From Acholoe squamosa (lineage: Eukaryota; Annelida; Polychaeta; Phyllodocida; Polynoidae): 64,000 bases of DNA. The stretch lies in assembly GCA_949317995.1 (NCBI GenBank), contig OX439037.1, positions 23,247,182 through 23,311,181 on the forward strand. Reading direction: 5' to 3'. The notes beneath the pieces are model-generated. The model did not search any database and had not been told where the DNA came from. It worked only from the letters and a program-made list of their open reading frames with translations. The position numbers and the translations under genes are program-made. Each line of letters opens with the position of its first letter. The stretch's first letter is position 1. This document shows, one piece after another, positions 34,001 through 43,956 of this stretch.

Positions 34001-35532
34001 CGATAAGCCAGCTATGTAAACACCACTCCCTAACCCCATCCAGGGAGACACTGATACAGGCACAGCAGGAGGATGTTTTCTCAAACTCCATGCTGTCATA
34101 CATCAATAAGGGTGAATTACCAGAGGACCCAAGCCTTAGTAAACAGATACTGCTAAACCATGACCAGTTCATGATTTTAGACGAAGTTTTATTCAGGATG
34201 ACCAAATCAACCTATGGAGACAGTTTGGAGCCTACACTACAAATAGTGATGCCAGAAAAATGGGCAGAATCACTAATTGAGGCCACACACTGCTCACCAT
34301 TAGGAGGACACCTTGGTCCCACTAAAACATATGCAGCAATCAGATCCAGGTATTATTGGCGTTCCATGTTCAAACATGTTTTTGACTACTGTGGCACTTG
34401 CCACACATGTCTCACAACAAAGAAAAGACCAAAACACTTGAGAACCCCAATGACCCTGAGAGACCCTGTTTTAACAGCCTACACTCACCTCACCATGGAC
34501 ACCATCGGTCCTTTCACACCTGCTGTGGATGGATCCTCATTTATCCATGTTGTCACAGATCATGCTACCAGGCACATCACCGTTTGGTCCACAAAGGATA
34601 ACACCAGCGCCGAAGTAGCGCTAGGATTTTTCCAAAGGGTTATCTGTGTTTTTGGAACCCCGTCAGTCCTGAACACAGATAACGCAAAACAGTATGTGTC
34701 CAAATATTTCACATCTTTTTGTGATAAATTGGGCATCAAACATGTGACAGGGAGTGCACATTGGTCAAAATCACAAGGTCTATGTGAGCGTCAACATCAA
34801 ACAATAGAATCTCCACTCGTCTCCAAATCACAGAAACATTGGTCGACCTTCCTACAGGCTATAGCATTCAGCATAAACAACACCGTATGCAGCGTGTTAG
34901 GATACTCACCCAGTCTTTTGGTGTTTGGAAAGCAATCACATCTCCCAACTGAGTCCTCCCTGTCATTGGTCAAACAAACTGAAGAGATCAAAGACAAGGA
35001 AAAATTGGTCACCGCCTTACTCAGCTTAAGAGATGACATCCAACTTAAGGCAGCTGAGAGCATGGTCAAACACCATAAAAAGATGAAAGCCAGATTTGAC
35101 GCCACTGCTTCCCCATGCACCTACAACACAGGCCAGCTTGTGTATTTACACATACCTAACCTGTTGGTAAAACAAACGAGCAAAAAGCTGCAGCCCACCT
35201 ATAGTGGACCATACATCATAATGAAAATGACTTCACCAGTAACTGCAAAATTAAAAAGGCTTCAAGATGGTAAAGTATTAAAAAAATCAATACATGTATC
35301 CAGATTAAGGAGACCAATCACCAAGGCTAGCGCCAAGGCTGTAATCAAAAGACTGCAGTCTGGGCCAATCAACACCTTGTATGACCCTGATCTGGATTCC
35401 ACCCATATTGGTGAACCAGAATCCCCCGCAGTCAAAAAGAAAAGAGGACGACCTGCAAAGAAAGGACTTGTCACCTTTGCCCCTTCCCCAAAGAAGAAGA
35501 CAAGGAAAAAGTCCACAGAAAAAAAGAAATAG
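31036..35532 (+). CDS. pol: Pol polyprotein (protease, RT, RNase H, integrase)
   Basis: The frame continues from gag; its first internal ATG is at 31135. Counting from that ATG: aspartic protease DSGA at 83-86; reverse transcriptase with LPMGLKTSGLSF and YVDD at 524-527; RNase H with TDSS (D671) and YSDHTALVSLF; a linker with Lys/Arg-rich text; integrase with an HHCC zinc domain (THCSPLGGHLG, CGTCHTC) and a DDE triad at D1122, D1182 and E1218, which gives DD35E spacing; then a GPY/F-like module (YSGPYIIMKM). The C-terminus is Lys-rich (KKKRGRPAKKG, an AT-hook-like motif); no chromodomain was seen. All key residues are present, so the enzyme set looks intact. Confidence 0.96.
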   Translation, partial: GSGEGTQAPSDPDPNRTTTIELSKDTSRDADAQMNSVDSQSSSSDYTNFLNTNETSDSSDDEDEYEDQSQRTSILKLRIKSEQYGQQGKAIYVDTELTKGAVSVDINNHLYRALVDSGASLSFISQKMADKIASTPNFKHGRRARLTVLLAYKTPIQVNHSITVTFLIGGHEFRSRFHVVPELNHPLILGVNFMTKYKAKISFGPTPPSPNYIRANKNVDIPPNTEATFNAVVIGNSNIVGKTGLTENSGSTLPVLIKHAIVKPRSDLKIVPVTVANPNDFPIKIKRHMNLSVFRLFNIKKAVPIGALNSAHSLNSVTTEKDLFPINCGEDPMDQLPKGNEPLKYKICEKLSEIQRQQIKNIVEANRQAFVLNESAIGLNVENEVKLELKPDFKPCNRPSYRMSPHKEIFQRELLKKHLEQGIIEECTKPCEWNSPAFLVPKPQGDRSVASGWRIVVDYRWVNENLKTFSYSFPRADDLMQQIGRTGAKYFSKLDVYSAYHQIPLAEESRPLTTFSANGTRYMAKVLPMGLKTSGLSFMNVMEQLLMKCKYKNAVAYVDDVAIYSPTWERHLQDLDEVLKLFIRGNIKLKSEKCEFGTTKMEFLGFNVDQHGLSPSPDKIGPVKTFPPPKNIHDLRCFNGMAQFYKRFIRGFAHVMKPLYEATKSTFKWTAECQRAFEKIKTAICTEAVLKFPDYNRPFVIFTDSSNYSLGAVITQVDDYGFYRPIEFAGRGLTPQESRYGITDKELLGIVFAVKKFHHYVDGTHFKVYSDHTALVSLFNKKENITNGRLARWVDTVMSYDFEVRYLQGRANIVADFLSRRKYSPSSDDPIPIRSQGRIILPPKSVRFSNITMTKVFKSNDPIPKNPVLMGPPRSILKGGQIWGSTSKKPKGVIAKKGSSEREKLSSNQTVPELCILTRSKAKLPDPVTPPQPSKSTRSKQTRPPKVKDTKTKTRGRPPKSRSPRVSVKLANTRRAKLSHKVLPMAERAISQLCKHHSLTPSRETLIQAQQEDVFSNSMLSYINKGELPEDPSLSKQILLNHDQFMILDEVLFRMTKSTYGDSLEPTLQIVMPEKWAESLIEATHCSPLGGHLGPTKTYAAIRSRYYWRSMFKHVFDYCGTCHTCLTTKKRPKHLRTPMTLRDPVLTAYTHLTMDTIGPFTPAVDGSSFIHVVTDHATRHITVWSTKDNTSAEVALGFFQRVICVFGTPSVLNTDNAKQYVSKYFTSFCDKLGIKHVTGSAHWSKSQGLCERQHQTIESPLVSKSQKHWSTFLQAIAFSINNTVCSVLGYSPSLLVFGKQSHLPTESSLSLVKQTEEIKDKEKLVTALLSLRDDIQLKAAESMVKHHKKMKARFDATASPCTYNTGQLVYLHIPNLLVKQTSKKLQPTYSGPYIIMKMTSPVTAKLKRLQDGKVLKKSIHVSRLRRPITKASAKAVIKRLQSGPINTLYDPDLDSTHIGEPESPAVKKKRGRPAKKGLVTFAPSPKKKTRKKSTEKKK

Positions 35533-36442
35533 ATTTTCAGAAAACACACAATTTTTTTTTTCTCTCCCTCCTTTTTCACCCCAAGACCCCCACCACAAGC
35601 CCCCCCACATCTACACATACCCCCCCACCTTCACCCAAACCGGTGGCAATTTTGGCCACGTGTTATTTCATGCAGTGATGTTTTTCCCCCACAATTTTTT
35701 TTTTTTTTTTTTCTTATTATCCAAACCACATACCAACTACCTTTAACGTCACAATTTCTACACGATGCCCCAAAAGCCTTCTAGCTTACTTCCACTGATG
35801 GGACATTGTCAAAAGTTTTATCTAGGATTTGAGACTCAGACAGTCATATAATGATTGATTAAGGTTGGCACGCCACATAAATTACCCAAGGTCACAGCGT
35901 ATTCTCGGTTCGTGAATCCTAATTTTAGGAACACGCATGCGCCGGTTTGTTACAAGCTCAGGGCTCCTCTATACCTTAAAGTATTACCAAATGACCACCT
36001 ATTGTAGGAGAGCAGCACCTAGACATCCTGATCCGTGTTTATGCCTCTGTTTACCATCGGTACTGGAATGTTTGGTGAGACACTTAATCAAATAATTCAG
36101 CACAGTTCCCTGCTGTGTTATCATAACAGGAACAAGTGCACCCCCACAAGCTGACTAATCTCAGCACCACAACCATCAACCCCCCATTATAACTACAATA
36201 TTCAGATCACCCAATGATCATCCACGCCCTTCTAGAGGGCCCATCAAATTTGCATATCACATTGTACAAGTGTATGCAAACCAACCAATGGCTAGGCCCC
36301 GTGCCATATAAGGGTGAGACATACCTAATCGGGAGGCACGTAATGAGGAATTAGCCAACCTCATGAAATGCTTATAAGCCTCACACCACCCCCATCTTAT
36401 CCACTTCCAAAACAATAACCAAACTCACCACATCCAGCCACC
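35533..36442 (+). other. Non-coding spacer between pol and the 3' gene block
   Basis: Pyrimidine-rich text follows the pol stop, including a long T run at 35695-35713. No ORF is supported. The last 200 bases hold promoter-like motifs (separate entry). Confidence 0.6.
36248..36340 (+). promoter_or_regulatory. Candidate internal promoter
   Basis: An octamer ATTTGCAT (36248-36255), an inverted octamer-like TATGCAAA (about 36273-36280), a CCAAT (36285-36289) and a TATA box in CCATATAAGG (TATAAG at 36307-36312) cluster within 65 bases. GCCATATAA also occurs in the LTR (about 27431). A start near 36340 would leave a 100-base leader before the ATG at 36443. An alternative is splicing from an upstream leader. 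Confidence 0.4.
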
Positions 36443-36504
36443 ATGGAGCAAGCATCCGGAGACCACAGGACCCAAGTGTCGGGACTGCCATGCAACAAGC
36501 CCAG
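36443..36504 (+). CDS. Leader exon encoding a shared 20-residue N-terminus
   Basis: CCACCATGG, a near-ideal Kozak context, starts a short frame of 20 codons plus 2 bases. It ends at a donor, CAG followed by GTAGGA (intron from 36505). Unspliced, the frame stops two codons later at UAG. The two leftover bases fit the phase of three separate acceptors: 36800, 37685 and 41715. Each is preceded by a pyrimidine tract and each opens into a long frame with no suitable AUG at its own start. The simplest reading is one initiation exon alternatively spliced to three bodies. Confidence 0.7.
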
Positions 36505-36800
36505 GTAGGATCGGTCTTATGTGTCCATTAGTAGCGTCATCAATCGTTCTAGCATGACAATGATGGAATCTACCATTATGTTGCCCAGATACCCATTACA
36601 TGCCAATGGTAGTGTGCGCCCAGAGTGCTTTGTAAAATGCAATAGTTGAATTTGCAGTCCTTTTTCAAAACCATGTATGGCAGTCTGACTTTTCACAACC
36701 TTATTTATCAACCTCTTGACAAAACCCCCCACCAGCCCATTCATCTATCTTAGTCTAACAACGAACCTATCAAAATTTTTTCTCTCATTATTCACAACAG

Positions 36801-37284
36801 CCTTAGAGCCCCAGAGATTAGACATGGAGCCAACTCAGGGTGGACCATCCACAGTCTTTTAGGCCCAAACGGCATCAAAAGTAAGGCCATGGATCTGTTC
36901 GAGATCAGAATAACTATTATGGAGCACAAAGACATGATCAAACATATATCCAGCGACGACTTAGGCGTATACCTAAACAACAAAACAGTTCAAAAAGAGC
37001 TCACCCTACAAGACCCAATTGTATTGTCGGCCACCAAGGCCATGATATTCGATCTATGCAAAGATTTCCCCACAGTCCCATTGTGGGACAGATTCAGTGA
37101 GGAAACATCAAGCTATATAGCACTCCTATGTGCCAGGACTCTGATTACCACAGAGAAACCACTTAAAGAGCTACCAAGATATGAAACAGGTATCGGCAGA
37201 TACAATGTCATTATCCAATCAACAAATCTTCAGACTCAGCTGGCAGCGTTTGAGATGGCTAGATACTCCCACTTATACAGTTAA
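36801..37284 (+). CDS. Accessory ORF (exon 2), unknown function
   Basis: The exon follows a good acceptor (TTTTTTCTCTCATT tract, then ACAACAG at 36794-36800). The frame is open from 36802 through an internal ATG at 36889 to a TAA ending at 37284. With the leader the product would be about 180 residues. It contains KAMDLFEIRITIMEHKD and KAMIFDLCKDFPTVPLWDR and looks globular and helical, without a signal peptide or membrane segment. No family was recognised. The internal ATG at 36889 could give a shorter 131-residue form. Confidence 0.6.
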
Positions 37285-37685
37285 ATCTATCAACCCTGAA
37301 TTGACCCATTCTACCCCCCCCCCCCTTTTTACACATTTACGACGTGAAAAATCAATTACTCCCCTCCAACCATTTCCCCTTTCAATTCTCACGACCTTTC
37401 TACATGACTAAGATGGAGACATCCTGCTAGTTAAGGCATCAGCCTAGCAAACTGATAACCTTTTAAATAACCATGTCCAAAAGCGCCACATTCACACTAC
37501 ACTTAACCAAGAACACACCCAAACACGTATAGGACGACCACCGCCCAATCTACACAAACATACCTCACACAAAGCCAACCCCCCCCCAACCCCACCCTTA
37601 GAGCACCCAACTCACCCCAGACAACAGCCCTATCTCAGTCTCTATGATCAATCTCTCACAAGCTTATCTAAATTTCTATTTTTAG

Positions 37686-40392
37686 GACAGCAGCCTCCTT
37701 GGCAGCACTCCTCCTAATTTTGTGCGCCCAGACCCACCAGTCAGGAGCACAGGATTTTGTAACCAATGAAGAAACCATCTTCAGGCCAAACTATGGTGTT
37801 TTATTCACTAAAATACCCCAGAAAATGATCTCAGGATATATGGATTACCCATTAGTTTTCACTTTAGACCTATCCTTCAATCAATCCTTGCAGCGACCAG
37901 ACAAATTAACCTCACTAATCAGCAAAAATGCCCCAAATTTTATCTTGGAAACCGCCCAAAGTTTAGACCTAATTCTGGCAAATCTCTACCAAAAATCTCA
38001 AAAATCTTTAGCCCTGTTAATAAAATTTTTGGAACATCCCCAAGCTAGGTCACCCAGAGGCGCCCCAGGACAAATAATAGGTGATATTTTAAGAGCATCA
38101 ATTGGCTTGAGCACGCAACCTGAAGTAGACTTGTTGAATTCCGAAATGTCCGACTTAGAGAAAACTCTAGCCACCAAAATGCACGTGGTAGAATTAGCCA
38201 CACATTTTCTCTTGAACATTTCGGAATTTAATTATCAGTCTTTGAGTATTTTCTCCAGCATGCAAAATGACACGGATGACGCCCTGGCTCTGCTCAGTTC
38301 CAACCTCCAATTGTTGACTAAGAATGTATCAAATATCTTATTCAACCTGGAACAACAGAGCAGACAGGATACCTATCATTCGATGTTATTCACCGCTGCT
38401 AACTCTCAAATTGAAGCGCTAATGAATCTGCAAAATGATTTAGACACCCTACTGGACTCACTAACCACTCTAATGGAAGGCGAGCTACCTCCAAAATTAA
38501 TTCCACATAAAATCATGGAAGATGGACTTAATAATCTATCAAGCTCTTTGTATGAATCCAACAACGGCATCAAAATTCTAAACGTACCCACCGGTTTCTA
38601 CTACCAAAGGAGAGTGCATGTGCACTGGCAGGACCAAAACAAACTTTACATCACAGTGCCTATACCCATAGGACTGGGGGACAATATCTACTCCATATAT
38701 AGAGCGGAAGCCTTCCCAGTTCCATTTGATACCACCAATGTAAACACTACTGGGTTTACACGAGTACAGCCATTGCCTAATTATATAGCCATGTCTGCGT
38801 CCCAGTCACACTACATTGAACTGGATCACTCTGACTTAGATCTCTGTGACGTAAATGTTTTCATAACATGCAACCTGCCCCTGCCCATGTTATCTCCTAG
38901 GCACCCCACCTGCAGCTTATCCTTATTTTTAGACCTACCTGACGCTGTACATAACACCTGCAATTTTCGGGTCCACATGACAGCACAAATTCCCAACATC
39001 GCTAAGCCCATCTCCCAGAGCTCCTACTTGCTCATCACTAGCTTTTCACCTTCAATAATGCAATGCTCAAACTCAGGCCAAATTGAGATAAAAAATGCAG
39101 CCTACTCTATTATTTCAGTACCATGCCTGTGCTCACTTAAAAACAGAGGCATGATAATGATTAATTCAGACCTGTCCTGCGCCCAAAACTTTACTTTAGA
39201 ACCTATCGCCAAAGTGCCCTTCAACTTGCCTCTATGGCAGCATTTTGGTAACCCGCCAAATAACATATCAGGAGTAACCATAGCAACCACCCCGACCCAC
39301 CTAGACCTACCAAATTTTCAGCGCCTGAAGCGCCTTCACAACCAAAAATTCCTACCCCTATTTAAGGACATTTTAGACTTAAAAGGCGCTGCCACCAAAA
39401 TTCATAATAAATTATCCATCCTGAGCACCAACTCACTCATACATCTAGGATATCACCTGGAGTTTTCCCCTTGGTTACACCTGTTGTCGCCAGCCATCGC
39501 CATCTTGTGCTGCCTGATCACGTGTCGCATACACATGCGCGTGGTATACCTAGCCCAATTAGTGACCATTCACAGTCGAGCAACGATGGCTGACGCAGCA
39601 TCTTGGAATAAGCTCAAAGAGATGATCAAAAATACCAACCAAAATTGGCCCACGCGGACCACACCCCAGGAGATCACTACACCTGACTGGATTCAGATGC
39701 CAGGAAGGTATGATTCCATGATTGCCTTCCTAGGCATCATCCTAAGCTTGCTATTCATCAAGGCGGCGGGGAGACGCTGTCTTAGGCATTGGCCCTACGG
39801 CAGACAGGACCCCGCCCCCGGAACACCAAGATTCGTGCTGAAGATACACTCTGGAGGGCACACATATGCCTTTCCAGTGGGATTAATGGTGTATGGAAGG
39901 AACCTTTGGCCAGCATCCATCTTGGCACCCAAACTAGCACCACCCAGGTTAACTTTCCCCCTAGCCCGTCATCTTGATGCGCATTGGAAGTCGGACGTCG
40001 GAATGATCATTGGTGGAAGACTGAGGACGGTGAGGCTGGAGAGGTACCCCAGTTGCCCTTTGCTCTGGCGGATCCCCCTCACAATCATCCTCAGATCCAG
40101 ACCCCATACGGTCACCCTGGCCATTGTACAGGAAAACCAGCCCGACTTCCAACTCACACCAAGTGAATATGAACTATCAGCCAGCTACAAACCAGTGCCA
40201 CCTCTGACACGGAGAAAAGACCTAAGCAGGCGGGAAGCCCCTAAAGCCTCCACCAGTGGGACAACTCCGGCAGAGATGGCCCTGCTACAACTCAGGGAAA
40301 CCCAACCACCCAAGGATCTATACCTATTCGACCCTACACTGGCTGAGAGGGCCATTAACACCATAGATGGTAGGTTTTCTTTAAAACTTTAA
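37686..40392 (+). CDS. env: Envelope-like protein, baculovirus F / errantivirus type
   Basis: The frame opens after an acceptor (CTATTTTTAG, AG at 37684-37685). It has no ATG at its start, so it needs the leader exon. Residue numbers are from codon 37699. A hydrophobic signal-like run (ALLLILCA, 3-10) is followed by an ectodomain with a furin-type RSPR (117-120) and a Gly/Ile-rich stretch directly after it, the usual place of a fusion peptide. Next come heptad-rich helices and a GELPPKLIPHKIMEDGL segment recalling the F-protein family, Cys-rich text at about 375-510 and several NxS/T sites. A transmembrane segment lies at about 592-613. Unusually, about 280 residues follow it, with a second hydrophobic segment at about 671-690 and a further globular-looking domain. 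No internal stop is seen. Confidence 0.82.
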
Positions 40393-41715
40393 ACCATTAG
40401 TTTCGGCTGATGTGGGGATCGTTGGGTACGCTCGGTGTCCTCATCGACCTCCACCGGCCACCCCCCGAGGTTCCTCCCATAATGGACTGTCCCCAGCGCC
40501 CACAGGCCCGGTGACAACACTGGACGGTACCACCACCCTTATGTGGGGATGGCAGGTGCTGAACAGCGCTACATAGCAGACCGGATAGCCCTGAGACGCT
40601 GATGTGGGGATCCCCCTCCTATCCGGCGAGATCCCCCCGAGACCCCCCAAGGACCCCCCATAGGGCCCCATCCCAACCATACATAACCATACCCACAAAA
40701 TCGCAATATCCCGCCATTGCTTCACTTTGCACATCACTGGATCTTATCAATGACGACGCAGGGCCGTTCCACAAACCATAAACGCAGTCATAACGTCTGC
40801 ACAAATTTTTCGCGCCAGTCGCAACCCGGCGTCGCCATTTTTAAGGAGCTTCGTGATATGCAAATGTCCATTAGTTTCGGTCACATGATCGTCGTGACTC
40901 GATACATAGACTGAAAACAACAACATCAACACGTGCAAACAACCTAGCTTCATGATAAAAGGGATTACTCACGTCTTTCCTAAAAGCCGTTCACTGCCGG
41001 CACCTGAGGCGCCAGCAGTAGGTAGGTGACCTGATGTATCCTACAAAAACAAATCCAAAATTGAAATTACCAAAAAGCCCGTAACAAATTTCTGATTCAA
41101 AATTTTCCAAAATAAATTCACGCAACCACCTATTCAAATTACTTACGTCCCGTCCTCATTGATGAACACTGTGATCAACAGGGCACGACCGTCCGGAAAA
41201 TGGAGAACGCCTTGGACGATCTACATCTTGCGTAACTACTGATAAGATAGCCGGCACCCATATCTTATATAGGGCCAAGGCTATAGGCATCAAAACTCAA
41301 AATTTATTTCAAATCCGCGACCCCCACCCTCAAATTCAGTTAACATACCGTATGACAGAATGCCAAAAATGAAAACTTTCCAAGACCTTTTTTCAACCAC
41401 CTTCAAAAAAATTTAGGCCACTATTCGAAATATTTTTCAGAATTTTTATCTGAATAATCAGGTTCAGCACGGTGAAGCGACAGCTCGGTACCGCCACCCA
41501 GTGTGATACAAATTAACCAACTAAGCTTGCTTAGTTACACTTACCGCGTTCTATTCTTGCAATCACATTGAGCTCTGTCAAGTTAATATTATGTGTCAAA
41601 CAGCTGAAATTCATAGCACCTATTGGTTATCCTGTATTGACAAGGCCACCAGCTGACCCAAGCAGGATTTCACACCTCTGTTAATGGTTTGTTTTCACGG
41701 CTCTCTTCCCTACAG
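40393..41715 (+). other. Non-coding region after env, with repeated TGTGGGGAT
   Basis: No ORF is supported. TGTGGGGAT occurs at 40411-40419, 40542-40550 and 40603-40611, and the same 9-mer is in the polypurine tract at 43293-43301. The region ends in a pyrimidine tract and acceptor (CTCTCTTCCCTACAG, AG at 41714-41715). Confidence 0.6.
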
Positions 41716-42415
41716 ACCCCTCCTCTGGAGACCTGGCAGCCCTACCATCCGTCGGCCCTCCAGCCCTGGAGAAAGACGAGCCGGGGCTATCATCGTCAAG
41801 GAAGGCGACAGGAAGAAGAAGCAGCATGGAAGAGGTCAAGCCAAATCCAACCCCACCAGCCGCGGACCCCGAGCCCCAGCAGCAACTCCCACCAGCCAGT
41901 GGAGGGAGCCAGCTAGGAAGCCCCATCTAACACCCAGGGGAACCTATGTGTCGGCAGCTTGTAGGCCTGGGACACCCATGCCCCCAACCTACAGGCACAA
42001 CAATAATTACTGCCGCCACATCAATGGGCAGGTATCCGCTGCCAAACTCTGTATACCGTGTTACCATCAGCCAAATGGGTTCCTGTGCCCTTGCGCTTAT
42101 GACAATAAACCTAAGCCAGGCGGCAACAGGCAACAGTCCCCACCCAGAACCATGTGGAAGCCCATGCCAGCTCGACCTAGCCCCACCACAGAGACAGACA
42201 CAACCTCAGAGGACGGATCAGATGTGGCCACCGCTGGTGACTTACCATCAGTATATCTAGACTTTTCAGACATTACCATCTCAAAATTCAGACCCATCAG
42301 ATCCAGGAACCATCGTAAAGCTGAGGGCAGGTTTAAGAACTTCAACATTAAAGAACACCAAAACCTACCTCCAAATAGCATACACCCTAATCGACATTTC
42401 AGAACACACAAATAG
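41716..42415 (+). CDS. Spliced basic Cys/His-cluster accessory protein
   Basis: The acceptor at 41715 opens a frame to a TAG ending at 42415; the ATG at 41684 lies before the acceptor and is probably not used. With the leader the protein would be about 253 residues. The N-terminal third is strongly basic and Pro-rich (GDRKKKQHGRGQAK). A Cys/His cluster follows (YCRHINGQVSAAKLCIPCYH, then LCPC), which could bind zinc. The next part is acidic and Ser/Thr-rich (TETDTTSEDGSD) and the C-terminus is basic. The basic-plus-Cys-cluster make-up recalls regulatory proteins of complex retroviruses, but no homology is claimed. Confidence 0.6.
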
Positions 42416-43286
42416 ACATTTCACAGAATCAATTCTTGTACTACCCAACCATTGAGATACGATTGTAAACAACCCCCATGCCTATACGTATCATTTGTTT
42501 TCTGTGAATGTAAAAATTTTCTTTTTCTATCAAGTATGTCAAACCCTTTTCACTGGATTCTTCAAAGCCTGTTTTGTTTAGGCCAAATGTATATATTAGC
42601 TTAAGATTTCTCTCCTTTGATGAACATTATGAGACTAAAAACCAAAATGGCCTCCTGGTTTAACTCTAGGCGCTATAAAGTTCATCACCTTCACCATTGT
42701 TTTTCAAGCTCAACCATGAAATGTATTTATGAGTTTTAGTCATAGTAGATCCATAGCAATAAGTTTTTATTTACCCCATTCATATATATTTGATGAATAT
42801 TTTGCGTCCCTGTTATACACTACTCCACCTTAATTTTCACCTCGTAACTAACTTTGCAAGATAAACTTGGTAGTGTGGAGCCAAAGATTCATCACCCTTG
42901 TGCTGATCTTTGACCCCACAGTACCAAGAATTACCGACCCCAGTTAATTTTCACATGGACAAGTCCTGGCATATTAATGCGCCAAACAGAACTTGCCACC
43001 AGACAAGAAAATTCCCATATTTTCAAAATAACAGGCATACGCACACATTATAAGCATATAACATGTAACCTTTATAACCTGTACATAGATTAAGTCACTT
43101 GATCCACACGAACTGTATTTTTGTAAACCCAGAAAGAAGCTTTTTATCATACCGCATGTTATGTAAACTCGTCAGATTTTCACAAGAACCTTGTACATGT
43201 ACCATAATACCCATAATTGTCAATGGACTTGGCAAAGCCTTATTTTTCTGATTATTTTTTTCCCTTTACACTCGTGCAGAGACGAG
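42416..43286 (+). other. 3' untranslated region of the 16.6-kb element
   Basis: AT-rich DNA with no supported frame between the last ORF and the polypurine tract. Confidence 0.6.
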
Positions 43287-43302
43287 TAGGAATGTGGGGA
43301 TT
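43287..43302 (+). other. Polypurine tract
   Basis: Purine-rich text (AGTAGGAATGTGGGGA, then TT) lies directly before the 3' LTR, as expected for plus-strand priming. Confidence 0.75.
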
Positions 43303-43952
43303 TGTCAATGGACCATTCTGGGTATTATATTTATTTTTCATATTTACTAAATTCTTCGCCATATAAAACCTGAGCTCTGCCCATGATCCACACTCAACAA
43401 TCTCCTGCATTCCCCAACAGGAACCAGGATGTATTACTCATGACAAACACGCCTCCTCCATGACACTCTGTGACATAAGATACAAGGATGTAATAACATT
43501 CCAACCTTATCTACGCATACACAGTGTAACTGGAGGAAGTGCGATCCACCTGTGGTGCCATATTTGGAATGAGAGAATATTTCACAATCTCCTCTCAATC
43601 CTCATCAACATGACTAACTCACAGGTGGCAATCTCTCCCTATGACACGTGTCCCTATTTCATTGAGCCACGTGTATAGAATATTTCACAACACTGTGAGC
43701 TGCTCAAGTCTTTCATATAAAAGGCAGCTTGAGCAGCTCCCAATCATCTCTCCCAACTTACACCTTACACCTATACCTAGAACCTACGACAGGTTGAGCT
43801 ATAGGATCAGAGGCAGAGCTTAGATCTTGGCGAGTGTTATCATTGTTACCACCTTTATGAAACACTCATGTCAGCTATGCAATAAAAGGATCAACTGAAC
43901 TTCCCTGGATTCCGTGTACATTCACTTCACCACATGTAACCGTCCGTTGACA
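43303..43952 (+). repeat. 3' LTR, 650 bp
   Basis: Same length and, by eye, the same sequence as the 5' LTR at 27377-28026, with the same TGTCAA and TTGACA ends. Its AATAAA at 43881-43886 would serve for polyadenylation. Confidence 0.97.
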
Positions 43953-43956
43953 ATAC
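43953..43956. repeat. Target site duplication ATAC (right)
   Basis: Copy of the ATAC found before the 5' LTR. Confidence 0.85.

Larger units (their letters stand above)
27377..43952 (+). mobile_element. 16.6-kb Ty3/Gypsy endogenous retrovirus-like element with F-type env and spliced accessory ORFs
   Basis: Two direct 650-bp LTRs begin TGTCAA, end TTGACA and are flanked by ATAC. The order inside is ORF1, gag, pol (PR-RT-RNaseH-IN), leader exon, accessory ORF, env, Cys-rich accessory ORF, polypurine tract. The LTRs read as identical on direct comparison and all long frames are open, so this is a recent, possibly intact insertion. The length is far above the usual 5-8 kb of Gypsy elements. The IN-last pol order and 4-bp duplication place it with Ty3/Gypsy. 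The envelope resembles the baculovirus F / errantivirus type, not orthoretroviral env. Confidence 0.95.

Noticed and set aside
40369..40372. Donor-like ATG-GTAGGT near the end of env, to be joined to 41716
   Set aside because: The phase at 40369 is one base, while the frame after 41715 needs two, so direct joining would shift the frame.
41684..41715. ATG at 41684 as start of the Cys-rich accessory protein
   Set aside because: It lies upstream of a strong acceptor in matching phase with the leader exon. It cannot be excluded, but splicing explains the frame better.
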